This document shows positions 46,012 through 56,603 of a stretch of 64,000 nt of DNA, one piece after another. Where the stretch lies: positions 62,001-126,000 of the forward strand of contig NC_008577.1 in assembly GCF_000203935.1 (NCBI RefSeq), in the 5' to 3' direction. The first letter of the stretch is position 1. Each line of letters begins with the position of its first letter. The notes below the pieces were generated by a model. It was given only the letters and a program-made list of their open reading frames with translations. It was not told the DNA's origin and made no database searches. This DNA is from Shewanella sp. ANA-3 (lineage in GTDB: Bacteria > Pseudomonadota > Gammaproteobacteria > Enterobacterales > Shewanellaceae). The position numbers and the translations under genes are program-made.

Positions 46012-46758
46012 ATGAACAGACCCGCCCCGCGCGAATTGACCGTGATAGGTAAAACCCAAGTCACGCCACATATGCTGCGTATCACTTTAGGTGGCGATGG
46101 CTTTGCAGGTTTTCCCGCCGATCAAGAAAGCGCCTATATCAAATTACTGTTTCCGCAGCCGGGGGATGAGCGGCCATTAATGCGCACTTATACCATTCGT
46201 CAGCAGCGGATGAATGAAATCGATGTGGATTTTGTGCTGCACGATACCGATGGCCCCGCATCCCGTTGGGCAAAGTCGACCGAGATTGGGGATAGCATCC
46301 AAATCGGTGGCCCAGGACTGAAAAAATTGATCAACTTAGACGCAGAATGGTTTTTACTGGCAGGGGATATGACGGCCTTGCCCGCCATCAGTGTGAACTT
46401 GGCGCAATTGCCAAGCAATGCAGTGGGTTACACTGTGATTGAGGTGCTAAGTGAAGCCGATATTCAGCCCTTAGTGCATCCTAGCAATGTGCAATTGCAT
46501 TGGGTGATTAATCCAGAGGCCGACCCAGAAGGTAAGCCCTTGGCCGAACGCATTGCTCAGTTGCCAAAACTCGAGGGGCAAGGCGCCGTATGGCTCGCCT
46601 GCGAATTTAGCAGTATGCGCGCCCTAAGAAAGCTGCTTAAGCAGACATACGACTTACCGAAAAGCCATTTTTATACATCAAGTTACTGGAAAATCGGCTG
46701 TAATGAAGGCGAGCATAAGTTGGTAAAACAACAAGATGAGCAGTTAGAAAACCAATAA
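46012..46758 (+). CDS. Siderophore-interacting protein (ViuB-like FAD reductase)
   Basis: A 248-residue member of the SIP family: FAD-binding barrel (about 10-115, with RTYTIR and the GPASRWA turn) and a C-terminal SIP domain with WLACEFSSMRALRKLL. These cytosolic enzymes reduce ferric siderophores to release iron. The C-terminal SYWKIGCNEGEHK is family typical. It follows marR in one operon; no siderophore synthesis genes are nearby. Confidence 0.9.
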   Translation: MNRPAPRELTVIGKTQVTPHMLRITLGGDGFAGFPADQESAYIKLLFPQPGDERPLMRTYTIRQQRMNEIDVDFVLHDTDGPASRWAKSTEIGDSIQIGGPGLKKLINLDAEWFLLAGDMTALPAISVNLAQLPSNAVGYTVIEVLSEADIQPLVHPSNVQLHWVINPEADPEGKPLAERIAQLPKLEGQGAVWLACEFSSMRALRKLLKQTYDLPKSHFYTSSYWKIGCNEGEHKLVKQQDEQLENQ

Positions 46759-46828
46759 ACCCTGTTAGGATTAGCTGACAAAAATTAAAATGCACAGTAC
46801 ATTTTTTGCAGGCGTATTGTAGCCTGCT

Positions 46829-47308
46829 TTAGCCATTTGCACCTGTAACATTCATCAATAGCAATTTGTTTGTGAGATTAGAAATTAAGTATTCCTCTAG
46901 GCTTGAGGCCATGAAATGCATATTCAAGGCGTCCAAATCTATGGAGGCTAAGTATTCAATGATAAAAACTTGGTCGTTTGCTCCTTTCATTGTAAAAAAT
47001 TCAGCATCTGCATGGATTCTTAAATGGCTGTATAGACGCTTCCCAATAGTTGAGTTGAATGAGGCTTTACCAATGTACAACCCCAGTTCACTGGTATCCT
47101 GTTTTTTTCCAAAAGCAAAATAAACTCCTCGCCGTTGAGCGTTTGGAAAGGGAAAGGCATTCCAATTTCCGTGCACAACTTTAATTAATTCTGATTGCAA
47201 TTCACCATTAACCTGAGACAAAAGAGGGATTGATTTATCGTTAGCTAGGAAAATGTTGAATTTTCTTATGACGTCATTAATTTCAGAAATTAATATGGTG
47301 TAAGGCAT
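46829..47308 (-). CDS. GIY-YIG domain protein, possible nuclease
   Basis: From ATG 47308 the product is 159 residues. Degenerate GIY-YIG motifs are visible: GVYFAFG and GLYIGKASFNSTIGKRLYSHL, with a downstream glutamate in LEEYLISNLTN that could bind metal. The family includes homing, repair and restriction nucleases. The gene and its surroundings (about 46790-47460) are AT-rich compared with neighbours, suggesting acquisition. Start choice: in-frame ATG 24 codons upstream has no clear ribosome-binding site. Confidence 0.72.
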   Translation of the reverse strand: MPYTILISEINDVIRKFNIFLANDKSIPLLSQVNGELQSELIKVVHGNWNAFPFPNAQRRGVYFAFGKKQDTSELGLYIGKASFNSTIGKRLYSHLRIHADAEFFTMKGANDQVFIIEYLASIDLDALNMHFMASSLEEYLISNLTNKLLLMNVTGANG

Positions 47309-47461
47309 GCTGTTCACTTTATTTTTTTCGAAAGAGATTAAATTTAATATTGCAAAGCTGTATAACCAATTAATTCTCAATATTCATGTTAGATGGCTAA
47401 GCACATCAATAGGTTATAAGCTGTCTCTAATAACCTATTGTTTATGTCAGTATAATGCGGG

Positions 47462-48688
47462 TTATTGATGCACTAACTTACCGTTTTTAACTACATCCTT
47501 GCAGGGATTCACGCCGTAGCTATAGGCGAGTTGTGCTGGGGTGGCGATATCCCACAGACAGAAATCCGCCTGTTTACCAACCACTAAGCTGCCGACACTC
47601 TCTTCAATCCCTAGTGCCTTGGCGGCATTCAATGTTAAACCCGCAAGCGCTTCCTCTGGGGTTAAGCGGAATAGGGTGCAACCCATGTTCAGCATCAGCA
47701 GGGTCGAGCAGATGGGCGATGAGCCGGGATTAAAGTCGCTGGCGAGCACCATAGGCACACCGTATTGACGCAATAAGTCGATAGGTGGTTTTTGGGTTTC
47801 CCGCAAAAAGTAAAACGCGCCCGGTAACAGCACGGCGCAGGTGCCACTTTCACTTAGGGCTTTAACACCAGCCTCATCTAAATATTCAATATGATCAACC
47901 GACTTAGCCCCTAAGCGTGCGGCTAATTCAGAGCCGCCCATATTGGATAATTGCTCGGCGTGCAGTTTGACTTGCAGGCCAGCCGCTTTGGCGGCGCTCA
48001 GCACGCGCTCGGTTTGCTCTAGGTTAAAGGCGATGTTTTCACAGAATACATCCACCGCATCGGCGAGGTTTTCGGCAATCACCGCAGGCAGCATCTTATT
48101 GATTATTAAGTCGACATAGCCGTCGCTATTGTCTTTAAACTCGGGCGGCACCGCATGGGCACCGAGGAAGGTGGTCTTCACATCCACATGGTGATGTTGG
48201 CCGAGTTCGCGGGCAACACGCAGGATTTTGAGTTCGGTTTCGGTATCTAAACCATAGCCTGATTTAATCTCAACCGTAGTAACGCCTTCCTTCGCCAAGG
48301 CGTTTAAACGCTGGCGACCGAGATCAAATAACTCGGCTTCATCGGCTTCACGGCAGGCGTTAACCGTGGAAATAATGCCGCCGCCAGCACGGGCGATTTC
48401 CTCGTAGGTAGCGCCCTTTAGGCGTAGCTCGAATTCGTTGGCACGATTACCGGCAAACACTAAATGGGTGTGGGCATCAATCAGCCCCGGAGTGATCCAA
48501 CCGCCCTTGCCCCTGTAAACAGGAATGGACAACACATCGAAGGCGGGCAGCTCGCTGCGTGGGCCTAACCAGGCAATTTTACCGTCTTTTACTGCGATAG
48601 CTGCATTGGTAATTGCGCCGTAAGGTGCTGATATGGAAGGGTCCATTGTTGCTACGTTAACGTCTATCCAAACCTGATCCCAAGACAT
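47462..48688 (-). CDS. hutI: Imidazolonepropionase
   Basis: HutI hydrolyses 4-imidazolone-5-propanoate to N-formimino-L-glutamate, the third step of histidine degradation. The 408-residue amidohydrolase has the metal site [10 protein letters not shown] early in the sequence, KLHAEQLSN in the middle and the C-terminal [10 protein letters not shown]. It is divergent from hutC, with a palindromic operator in the gap. Confidence 0.96.
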   Translation of the reverse strand: MSWDQVWIDVNVATMDPSISAPYGAITNAAIAVKDGKIAWLGPRSELPAFDVLSIPVYRGKGGWITPGLIDAHTHLVFAGNRANEFELRLKGATYEEIARAGGGIISTVNACREADEAELFDLGRQRLNALAKEGVTTVEIKSGYGLDTETELKILRVARELGQHHHVDVKTTFLGAHAVPPEFKDNSDGYVDLIINKMLPAVIAENLADAVDVFCENIAFNLEQTERVLSAAKAAGLQVKLHAEQLSNMGGSELAARLGAKSVDHIEYLDEAGVKALSESGTCAVLLPGAFYFLRETQKPPIDLLRQYGVPMVLASDFNPGSSPICSTLLMLNMGCTLFRLTPEEALAGLTLNAAKALGIEESVGSLVVGKQADFCLWDIATPAQLAYSYGVNPCKDVVKNGKLVHQ

Positions 48689-48766
48689 TGTTATCCCTCG
48701 CTGCGTTGGCTTTTTGGCCCCGCAAACTCTTTATTATCGAAAGTTATGTGAGCTAGCTTGTATTTA

Positions 48767-48780
48767 CTTGTATATACAAG
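48767..48780. promoter_or_regulatory. HutC operator candidate
   Basis: CTTGTATATACAAG is a perfect 14-bp palindrome in the hutI-hutC gap. It matches the TTGTATNTACAA-like sites known for HutC in other Proteobacteria. A second half-site, GCTTGTAT, lies 11 bp to the left (48756), giving a partly overlapping pair. It is placed to control both hutI and the hutC-hutU-hutH operon. Confidence 0.85.
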
Positions 48781-48885
48781 CTAGGATTGTAGCCGCAATT
48801 TTGAACGTTTGAAAGTGGCTCAGTGTTTTGGTGTGTGAGTATCTACCATGCCAAACCTAGGTAGATTTGATCTTGAGGAAGTGTT

Positions 48886-49593
48886 TTGGCTACGCCTAAG
48901 TTTGCAGAAATTAAGCAATATATCATTGGCTGTATCGAGTCTGGTGAGTGGGAAGAAAATGCCCGTGTCCCCTCGGAAAACCAGCTAGCCGAACTGTTTG
49001 TCTGTAGCCGTATGACGGCGCGTCGCGCCTTGACCGAGCTGACGGATAACGGTGTGCTTGAGCGTTCGCAGGGGCTGGGCACCTTTGTGGCCGGGCGAAA
49101 GTCGCAATCCTCCATGCTGGCTATCCGCAACATTGCCGACGAAATCAAAGATCGTGGTCATGGTTACAGTGTGCAGCAGTTAGCACTGAGACAAGTGAAT
49201 GCCACCGCGCCTATCGCCATCGCACTGGCGCTGGAGCTCGGAAGTCCGGTGTTTCATTCGGTGTTAGTGCATTGCGAGCAGGGCGTGCCGCTCCAAGTCG
49301 AGGAGCGTTATGTGAATCCCGCCTTTGCGCCTGATTACTTAGAGCAGGACTTTAGCGAGCAGACACCCCATGAATACCTGTCGCAGGTGGCTCCGCTGAC
49401 CGAGGCGCACCACACCATCGAAGCCATTATTGCCAGTAGCGAGTTGCAGCAGAGGTTAGCCATTCCGGCGACTGAGCCCTGTTTACAGATTTCACGCCGC
49501 ACTTGGTCGCGCCAAGGGGTGGTGAGTTTTGCCAAATTAGTACACCCAGGGAGCCGCTTTAAGCTCGGCGGACACCTGACATTCAATAAATAA
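48886..49593 (+). CDS. hutC: Histidine-utilisation repressor (GntR/HutC family)
   Basis: A 235-residue regulator: winged helix-turn-helix (about 8-72, NQLAELFVCSRMTARRALTELTDNGVL) and a UTRA ligand domain ending PGSRFKLGGHLTF. It represses hut genes until urocanate accumulates, from family knowledge. It may start at ATG or TTG near 48886; GAGGAAG at 48875-48881 supports the chosen start (TTGGCTACGCC). Confidence 0.93.
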   Translation: MATPKFAEIKQYIIGCIESGEWEENARVPSENQLAELFVCSRMTARRALTELTDNGVLERSQGLGTFVAGRKSQSSMLAIRNIADEIKDRGHGYSVQQLALRQVNATAPIAIALALELGSPVFHSVLVHCEQGVPLQVEERYVNPAFAPDYLEQDFSEQTPHEYLSQVAPLTEAHHTIEAIIASSELQQRLAIPATEPCLQISRRTWSRQGVVSFAKLVHPGSRFKLGGHLTFNK

Positions 49594-49716
49594 CGTACGC
49601 AAGCAGCGGTGAAGGCTAATGGCATTCATCCGATGTTTAGCGACAAAAACACAATAAAAACAATAGCACTTAGCCGAATGGCGAGTGAGTTCAACAGGTT
49701 GAAAGAGGACATCTCA

Positions 49717-51387
49717 ATGGACAAGCGACACGACTCAAGCCGCCGCATTATTGCGCCCCATGGTAGCCAATTAAGCTGCAAAAGCTGGTTAACCGAAGCG
49801 CCAATGCGCATGTTAATGAACAACTTACATCCCGATGTGGCCGAGCGCCCAGAGGATTTAGTGGTTTACGGTGGTATCGGCCGCGCGGCCCGCGACTGGG
49901 ACTGCTACGACAAGATTATCGAAGTGCTAAAACGCCTCGAAGACGACGAAACCTTAATGGTGCAATCGGGTAAACCTGTGGGCGTATTCCGTACCCACGC
50001 CGATGCTCCACGCGTGCTGATTGCTAACTCTAACCTAGTGCCACATTGGGCAAACTGGGAACATTTTAACGAGTTAGATAAGCAAGGTCTGGCCATGTAT
50101 GGCCAGATGACCGCGGGTTCGTGGATTTATATCGGGACTCAGGGCATTGTCCAAGGTACCTACGAAACCTTCGTTGCCGTGGCAAAACAACACTTTGGCG
50201 GCGTGGCTGCCGGTAAGTGGATCCTCACCGGTGGTTTAGGGGGTATGGGCGGCGCGCAAACACTGGCTGGTACTATGGCGGGCTTCTCTGTGCTTGCCTG
50301 TGAAGTGGATGAAACCCGTATCGATTTTCGTCTGCGTACCCGTTATGTGGATAAAAAGGCCACTTCATTAGACGAAGCCTTGGCGATGATCAACGACGCC
50401 AATGCCTCGGGCAAACCCGTATCAGTGGGCCTGCTGGCTAACGCCGCCGATGTCTTTGCCGAATTAGTGAAGCGTGGCATTACTCCTGATGTTGTCACCG
50501 ACCAAACCTCTGCCCACGATCCGCTGAACGGCTATTTGCCACAGGGCTGGACTATGGCGCAAGCGGCTGACATGCGTAAAACTGATGAAGCCGCCGTCGT
50601 TAAAGCGGCTAAAGCCTCGATGGCGGTACAGGTGCAAGCCATGCTGGAACTGCAAGCGGCAGGCGCGGCGACCTTAGACTATGGTAACAACATTCGCCAA
50701 ATGGCCTTCGAAACTGGCGTTAAAAACGCGTTCGATTTCCCAGGTTTTGTGCCTGCTTATATTCGCCCACTGTTCTGCGAAGGTATTGGTCCGTTCCGTT
50801 GGGTGGCCCTGTCTGGCGATCCTGAGGATATCTACAAGACCGACGCCAAAGTGAAGGAACTGATCCCTGACAATCCTCATCTGCACAACTGGTTAGATAT
50901 GGCCCGTGAACGTATCGCCTTCCAAGGTCTACCAGCGCGTATCTGCTGGGTGGGCTTAAAGGACCGTGCACGTTTAGCTCAAGCCTTTAACGAGATGGTG
51001 AAAAACGGCGAGCTGTCGGCGCCGATCGTCATTGGTCGTGACCACTTAGACTCAGGTTCAGTCGCCAGCCCTAACCGTGAAACCGAGTCTATGATGGACG
51101 GTTCAGACGCAGTATCTGATTGGCCATTACTGAACGCTCTGCTAAACACTGCCAGCGGTGCGACTTGGGTGTCGCTGCACCACGGTGGTGGTGTGGGCAT
51201 GGGCTTTAGTCAACACTCGGGTGTAGTGATCGTATGTGACGGCACTGAGGCCGCCGCTAAACGTGTTGGCCGCGTGCTGTGGAACGACCCTGCGACAGGC
51301 GTGATGCGCCATGCGGATGCGGGTTACGAGATCGCGAAAAACTGTGCAAAAGAGCAGGGCTTAGATCTGCCCATGCTTAAAGACTAA
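49717..51387 (+). CDS. hutU: Urocanate hydratase
   Basis: HutU adds water to urocanate with NAD+ as electrophile, giving 4-imidazolone-5-propanoate. From ATG 49717 the protein is 556 residues, the usual length. The dinucleotide-site [10 protein letters not shown], the catalytic YTGTSAHDP-like region ([19 protein letters not shown]) and [17 protein letters not shown] are all present. AGAGGA precedes the chosen ATG; an upstream in-frame ATG would add 36 unrelated residues. Confidence 0.96.
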   Translation: MDKRHDSSRRIIAPHGSQLSCKSWLTEAPMRMLMNNLHPDVAERPEDLVVYGGIGRAARDWDCYDKIIEVLKRLEDDETLMVQSGKPVGVFRTHADAPRVLIANSNLVPHWANWEHFNELDKQGLAMYGQMTAGSWIYIGTQGIVQGTYETFVAVAKQHFGGVAAGKWILTGGLGGMGGAQTLAGTMAGFSVLACEVDETRIDFRLRTRYVDKKATSLDEALAMINDANASGKPVSVGLLANAADVFAELVKRGITPDVVTDQTSAHDPLNGYLPQGWTMAQAADMRKTDEAAVVKAAKASMAVQVQAMLELQAAGAATLDYGNNIRQMAFETGVKNAFDFPGFVPAYIRPLFCEGIGPFRWVALSGDPEDIYKTDAKVKELIPDNPHLHNWLDMARERIAFQGLPARICWVGLKDRARLAQAFNEMVKNGELSAPIVIGRDHLDSGSVASPNRETESMMDGSDAVSDWPLLNALLNTASGATWVSLHHGGGVGMGFSQHSGVVIVCDGTEAAAKRVGRVLWNDPATGVMRHADAGYEIAKNCAKEQGLDLPMLKD

Positions 51388-51436
51388 CAATTCAACACAA
51401 ACCGTGAAAAACAACGACAAGAATACGGATGTAAAA

Positions 51437-52978
51437 ATGAAATCAGTCAATCATTTAGTATTAACGCCCGGCAGTTTAAGTCTGGCGCAACTGCGTGAAA
51501 TCAGCCGCCATAAGCTGACACTCGAACTGGCGCCTGAGGCGATAAATGATATCAACACCAGCGCGCAAATCGTGCAAAAGGTGTTGGATGAAGGTCGCAC
51601 CGTTTACGGCATCAACACGGGTTTTGGTCTGCTGGCCAACACTAAGATTGCCCCGGAAGATCTGCAATTACTGCAACGCTCTATCGTGTTATCCCACGCT
51701 GCGGGCACGGGCCAATACATGCAGGACGCGACCGTGCGCCTGATGATGGTGTTAAAGATCAACTCCTTAAGCCGTGGCTTCTCGGGTATCCGTTTAGAAG
51801 TGATTAATTTCCTTATCAGCCTAGTGAATGCCGAGGTTTACCCCTGCGTGCCTGAAAAAGGTTCTGTGGGTGCCTCTGGCGACTTAGCGCCGTTAGCCCA
51901 TATGTGTTTGCCGCTGTTGGGTGAAGGCGAGATGAGCTATCAAGGTCAGATTATTTCGGCCGCCGAAGGCTTAGAAATCGCTGGCCTAAAGCCAATCGAT
52001 TTAGCCGCGAAGGAAGGCTTAGCCCTGCTCAACGGTACTCAGGCTTCCACGGCACTGGCGTTGGAAGGCTTGTTCCACGCTGAAGACTTGTTTGCTGCAA
52101 GCTCAGTGATTGGCGCCATGAGCGTCGAGGCAGCCATGGGTAGCCGCAGTCCGTTTGACCCACGCATTCATGCGGCCCGTGGTCAGAAAGGACAAATCGA
52201 TGCGGCCATGGTGTTCCGTCATCTGCTGGGCGAAGAGTCTGAAATCAGCTTGAGCCACATCAACTGCGAGAAGGTGCAAGATCCTTACTCACTGCGCTGC
52301 CAACCACAGGTATTAGGTGCGTGTTTAACCCAAATCCGCCAAGCGGCCGAGGTGTTAGGCACTGAGGCCAATGGCGTGACCGATAACCCGTTGGTATTCC
52401 AAGATACTGGCGATATTATCTCCGGCGGTAACTTCCACGCCGAGCCCGTTGCTATGGCAGCCGATAACTTGGCGATTGCGATTGCCGAATTAGGCGCGAT
52501 TGCAGAGCGTCGTATCGCGCTGCTCATCGACTCTAGTCTGTCTAAACTGCCACCTTTCCTGGTTAAAAACGGTGGAGTGAACTCGGGCTTTATGATCGCC
52601 CAAGTGACGGCGGCGGCATTGGCCTCTGAAAACAAAACTTACGCCCATCCAGCATCGGTCGACAGTTTACCGACCTCGGCCAACCAAGAAGACCATGTGT
52701 CTATGGCGACTTTTGCGGCGCGCCGTTTACGGGATATGAGCGAAAACACCCGTGGCGTGTTAGCGGTTGAGTTATTGGCGGCCGCCCAAGGCTTGGATTT
52801 CCGCGCGCCATTAATGCCAAGCAAAGCAGTGGCGCAGGCGAAGGCCGAGCTACGCGAAGTGGTTGCCTACTATGATAAAGACAGATACTTTGCGCCGGAT
52901 ATCGATGCGGCAACGGATCTGCTTTATACCGCCAGCTTCAATGCTTACTTGCCCCAAGGCGTATTGCCGAGTCTGTAA
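51437..52978 (+). CDS. hutH: Histidine ammonia-lyase
   Basis: HutH removes ammonia from L-histidine to form urocanate, the first step of the pathway. From ATG 51437 the protein has 513 residues. The Ala146-Ser147-Gly148 tripeptide in [14 protein letters not shown] forms the MIO electrophile. The gene starts 49 bp after hutU. hutG is not in the window, so later degradation of formiminoglutamate must be encoded elsewhere. Confidence 0.97.
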   Translation: MKSVNHLVLTPGSLSLAQLREISRHKLTLELAPEAINDINTSAQIVQKVLDEGRTVYGINTGFGLLANTKIAPEDLQLLQRSIVLSHAAGTGQYMQDATVRLMMVLKINSLSRGFSGIRLEVINFLISLVNAEVYPCVPEKGSVGASGDLAPLAHMCLPLLGEGEMSYQGQIISAAEGLEIAGLKPIDLAAKEGLALLNGTQASTALALEGLFHAEDLFAASSVIGAMSVEAAMGSRSPFDPRIHAARGQKGQIDAAMVFRHLLGEESEISLSHINCEKVQDPYSLRCQPQVLGACLTQIRQAAEVLGTEANGVTDNPLVFQDTGDIISGGNFHAEPVAMAADNLAIAIAELGAIAERRIALLIDSSLSKLPPFLVKNGGVNSGFMIAQVTAAALASENKTYAHPASVDSLPTSANQEDHVSMATFAARRLRDMSENTRGVLAVELLAAAQGLDFRAPLMPSKAVAQAKAELREVVAYYDKDRYFAPDIDAATDLLYTASFNAYLPQGVLPSL

Positions 52979-53046
52979 TGCACAGTCTTTGGCGCCGATA
53001 ACCCATCAGCGGGTGAAAAGTGCTGAAGCAAGCGATCAATAAAGTG

Positions 53047-53074
53047 AAAGGCATAGCGATTTGCTATGCCTTTT
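53047..53074 (+). terminator. Terminator of the hutCUH operon
   Basis: AAAGGCATAGC and GCTATGCCTTT form perfect 11-bp arms with a 5-nt loop and a T run, about 70 bp after the hutH stop. Confidence 0.9.
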
Positions 53075-53586
53075 GTCTATCTTATGCGGCGATTTCGCTG
53101 TTTTTGCACTTTGTACTTTAGGTGTGTTTAACACCGCAGGATGAGTGCTTTTTTATCCAATCTTTACATTGTCAGCTTTGATGGCTGTCTATCCATCCAA
53201 AACCAGTAAATTTGAGGTGTTTTTAATCATCTCTTATTTCGTTTCGGCTTTAAATACACATTCTATATAACCTTAATATACCATTGTGAGACAAAATGCC
53301 TATTGAGTGGTGGACAAAATGTCTTTTGGTAGCTTTTGGGTTTATATATTTTTTTGTGTAATTTTTACGAAGTTAAGTGCTGAAAATGTCAATTTAAAAT
53401 TTATTCAGCAGTAGTTTATTCTGTAGGTGGTGAATTGAGATCTCGATCTCATGTCATTATTTGTTATCTATTTTCACTTTAAGGATAATCTTAGATTAAG
53501 TGGGGGCTTTGTTGACTCACTCAAACGATTGCAGCGTTACCACTGCAATTACCAAACTCATAACGACAAAAGTGTGAGAGAACGCT
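53075..53586. other. Long regulatory gap before fdnG
   Basis: No gene is visible in this AT-rich 500-bp stretch. It should carry the promoter of the formate dehydrogenase operon. The one striking element is the 16-bp palindrome at 53436-53451; I saw no good FNR consensus. Confidence 0.6.
53436..53451. promoter_or_regulatory. 16-bp palindrome, possible CRP/FNR-type site for fdnGHI
   Basis: TGAGATCTCGATCTCA is a perfect palindrome. Read as TGAGA-N6-TCTCA it has the half-site spacing of CRP (TGTGA-N6-TCACA) with one change per half. It lies about 135 bp upstream of the fdnG start. CRP is known to control anaerobic respiration in Shewanella; a role here is inference. Confidence 0.45.
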
Positions 53587-56500
53587 ATGAACAGACGCCA
53601 GTTTTTTAAACTGTGTGCGGCCGGAGCGGCAACCTCAGCGATTTCAGCGCTGGGATTGATGTCCGAAAAGGCCTATGCAGCAGTGCGAGAGTTTAAGCTG
53701 ATCGGAGCCAAAGAAACCCGTAACAACTGTCCGTATTGCTCGGTCGGTTGTGGCCTGCTGATGTACAGCCAAGGCAGTGGGGGCAAAAACTCTGAGCATG
53801 CTATTTTCCATATCGAGGGTGATGCCGATCATCCAGTAAACCGAGGTGCATTGTGCTCTAAGGGTGCAGGCCTTGTGGACTATGTTAACAGTCCACACCG
53901 TTTACAGTATCCAGAATATCGCGCTCCCGGCAGCAACAAGTGGGAACGGATCAGCTGGCATGATGCCTTTAAACGTATTGCTCGTTTAATGAAAGATGAC
54001 CGTGATGCGAACCTGATTGAGAAAAACGCCGATGGCGTAACGGTTAACCGTTGGTTAACTACAGGGATGATGACCTCATCCGGTATGGCCAATGAAAGTG
54101 GCTTAGCGACACAAAAATTTGCGCGCGCTTTAGGCCTAGTGGCTATCGATACTATTGCACGTAACTGACACTCCCCAACGGTAGCAAGTCTTGCTCCAAC
54201 ATTTGGGCGCGGTGCCATGACCAACCACTGGATCGATATTAAAAATTCTAACGTAGTGATTATTATGGGCGGTAATGCCGCAGAAGCTCACCCTGTCGGA
54301 TTCGGCTGGGTTACAGAAGCTATGCAGCATAACAATGCTAAGTTGATTGTGGTTGACCCACGTTTCAACCGCAGTGCGTCATTGGCAGATCACTATGCCC
54401 CAATCCGCTCAGGAACTGACATAGCATTCCTTCTGGGTGTGATTCGCTATTTGATTTCGACCAATCAAGTTAACTTCGATTATGTGAAAGCCTATACCAA
54501 CGCCAGTTATCTGGTGCGGGATGATTTTGACTTCCATGACGGTCTATTCTCTGGCTTTGATGAAGCAAAAGGCGAGTACAACAAAGAATCCTGGTTCTAC
54601 CAACTCGACGAAGACGGCTATGCCAAAGTGGATGAAACACTTGAGCACCCGCGTTGTGTGTGGAACTTACTCAAACAACACGTAGAACGTTATGATTTTG
54701 CAACGGTAAGTAATATCACTGGTACGCCAACAGCGGACTACCAAGTGGTATGTGACGCCATTGCGAGCACTCATACTAAAGATCGTGTGGCAACCTTTAT
54801 GTATGCATTGGGCTGGACCCACCATAGTAAAGGTGCGCAGAACATCCGTTCTATGGCGATGATCCAGTTATTACTGGGCAACATTGGTCAGTTAGGCGGT
54901 GGTGTTAACGCATTGCGTGGTCACGCCAACGTTCAAGGTTCAACCGACATGGGGCTACTGGCTCAAAGTTTACCCGGTTACCTTAAACTGCCAAACGATA
55001 AAGAACCAACCTTAGCGGCTCACTTGGCGGCGAATACGCCTAAGCCATTGCGCCCAGGCCAAACCAACTACTGGCAAAACTATCCGAAGTTTTATGTGTC
55101 CCTGCTTAAAGCCTTCTGGGGTGAAAACGCGACGCCTGAAAACGAGTTCGGTTATCAGTGGTTACCTAAGTGGGATCAGATGTATGACTTCGGTAAGCAT
55201 CTGGACATGATGTACCGTGGCAAAGTGAACGGTTGCATCGTGCAAGGGGTTAACGCCATTAACTCTATGCCTAACCGTAACAAGAACATCAAGGCGCTGA
55301 GTAACCTTAAGTACTTAGTCGTGCTTGATAACTTGTCATCGGAAACCGCCACCTTCTGGCAAAACGAACCCGGTTTTAACGAGGTCGATACCGCCAGCAT
55401 TCAAACCGAAGTCTTCCGCCTACCTGCGACCGTGTTCGCAGAGGAAGAAGGTTCGATCGTTAACTCTGGCCGCTGGATGCAATGGCACTATAAAGGCGCT
55501 AATCCTCCAGGCGAAGCAATGTCGGACTCAGAGATTGTCTCTGGTCTGCTGCAGGAGCTAAAACACCTCTATCGCGAAGAGGGCGGCAAACTGCCTGAGC
55601 CCATTGAAGCGATTAACTGGAACTATATCGATCCGCACAACCCAAGCTCTATCGAACTGACGAAAGAGTTGAATGGTTACGATGTTGCGACTAAGCGTCA
55701 GATCAGCAGCTTTGCTGAACTGAAGGCCGATGGCAGTACCGCGAGTGCCTGTTGGATTTACGCGGGTTCTTGGACCGAAGCCGGTAACCAAATGGCTCGC
55801 CGCGATAACCATGACCCATCGGGTAAAGGTATTACGCCGGGCTGGGCCTTCGCATGGCCGCTTAACCGCCGCGTCCTCTACAACCGTGCCTCTTGTGATG
55901 TGAACGGTAAACCTTGGGATGAGCACCGTAAGATTGTCGAGTGGAAAGACGGCAAGTGGGAAGGGATAGACGTGCCCGACTTCAATGCCAAGTTGAATCC
56001 ACAGGAAAGTGCGCATCCTTTCATTATGCAGGCTGACGGCGTGGGTCGTTTCTTCGCGCTCAAACTGCTGAAAGAAGGGCCGTTCCCAGAGCATTACGAG
56101 CCGGTCGAATCGCCCATCGGCACCAACCCTCTGCATCCGAATGTGGTGCACAGCCCTGTGCTGCGTTGGTTCGAAGGGGTGAAAGACACCATAGGTACTA
56201 AAGAGGAATACCCCTACGCCTGTACCACTTACTCACTCACAGAACACTTTAACTTCTGGACGACACATTGCCGTTTAGCGGCGATTGCCATGCCAGAGAC
56301 CTTTGTGGAAATGAATGAGCAATTGGCGGCAGAAAAAGGCATTAAGAATGGCGATTGGGTGAAAGTGAGCTCGAAACGTGGCCACATTCTCACTAAAGCC
56401 TTAGTGACTAAGCGTATGCGCCCATTGCAGGTCAATGGTCAAACGGTACACACACTCGGTATTCCACGTCACGGTAGCCATAACGCGCTAACACGTAAGG

Positions 56501-56601
56501 CCTATAGCTGTAACGTCCTTACCACTGAGATGGGTGATGCCAACACGGGAGTGCCTGAGTACAAAGCGTTCCTCGTGAATGTTGAAAAGGCGGAGGTCTG
56601 A
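53587..56601 (+). CDS. fdnG: Formate dehydrogenase alpha subunit, selenocysteine-containing
   Basis: One 1004-residue protein read through an in-frame TGA (54166-54168) as selenocysteine 194. Evidence: the frame continues unbroken, and the residues after the TGA, HSPTVASLAPTFGRGAMTNHW, match the FdnG/FdoG active site. The N terminus is a Tat signal (RRQFFK) and the [4Fe-4S] cysteines are in NNCPYCSVGCGLL and ALCSK. The periplasmic subunit oxidises formate to CO2 at a molybdopterin (or tungsten) centre. Naive gene calling splits it at 54168 and restarts at 54217. Confidence 0.96.
54166..54168 (+). other. UGA selenocysteine codon of fdnG
   Basis: The TGA replaces the active-site Cys of non-selenium homologues, in the context GTAAC-TGA-CAC. 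selA, selB and the tRNA-Sec gene downstream supply the decoding machinery. Confidence 0.96.
54169..54207 (+). promoter_or_regulatory. Bacterial SECIS hairpin of fdnG
   Basis: Immediately after the UGA, the segment GGTAGCAAGTCTTGCTCC (54180-54197) folds into a short stem with an apical AGTCT-like loop containing the GU that SelB recognises in E. coli fdhF and fdnG. The spacing from the UGA (11 nt) fits bacterial SECIS elements. The element is coding sequence at the same time. Confidence 0.85.
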
Positions 56602-56603
56602 TA

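Noticed and set aside
54166..54216. fdnG as a broken gene or two separate genes
   Set aside because: The frame is continuous, the TGA sits at the known Sec position with a SECIS hairpin, and selA, selB and selC are close by.
55558..56151. 197-codon frame antisense to fdnG
   Set aside because: It lies inside a well-supported gene and shows no family motif or ribosome-binding site; GC-rich coding sequence often leaves open antisense frames.
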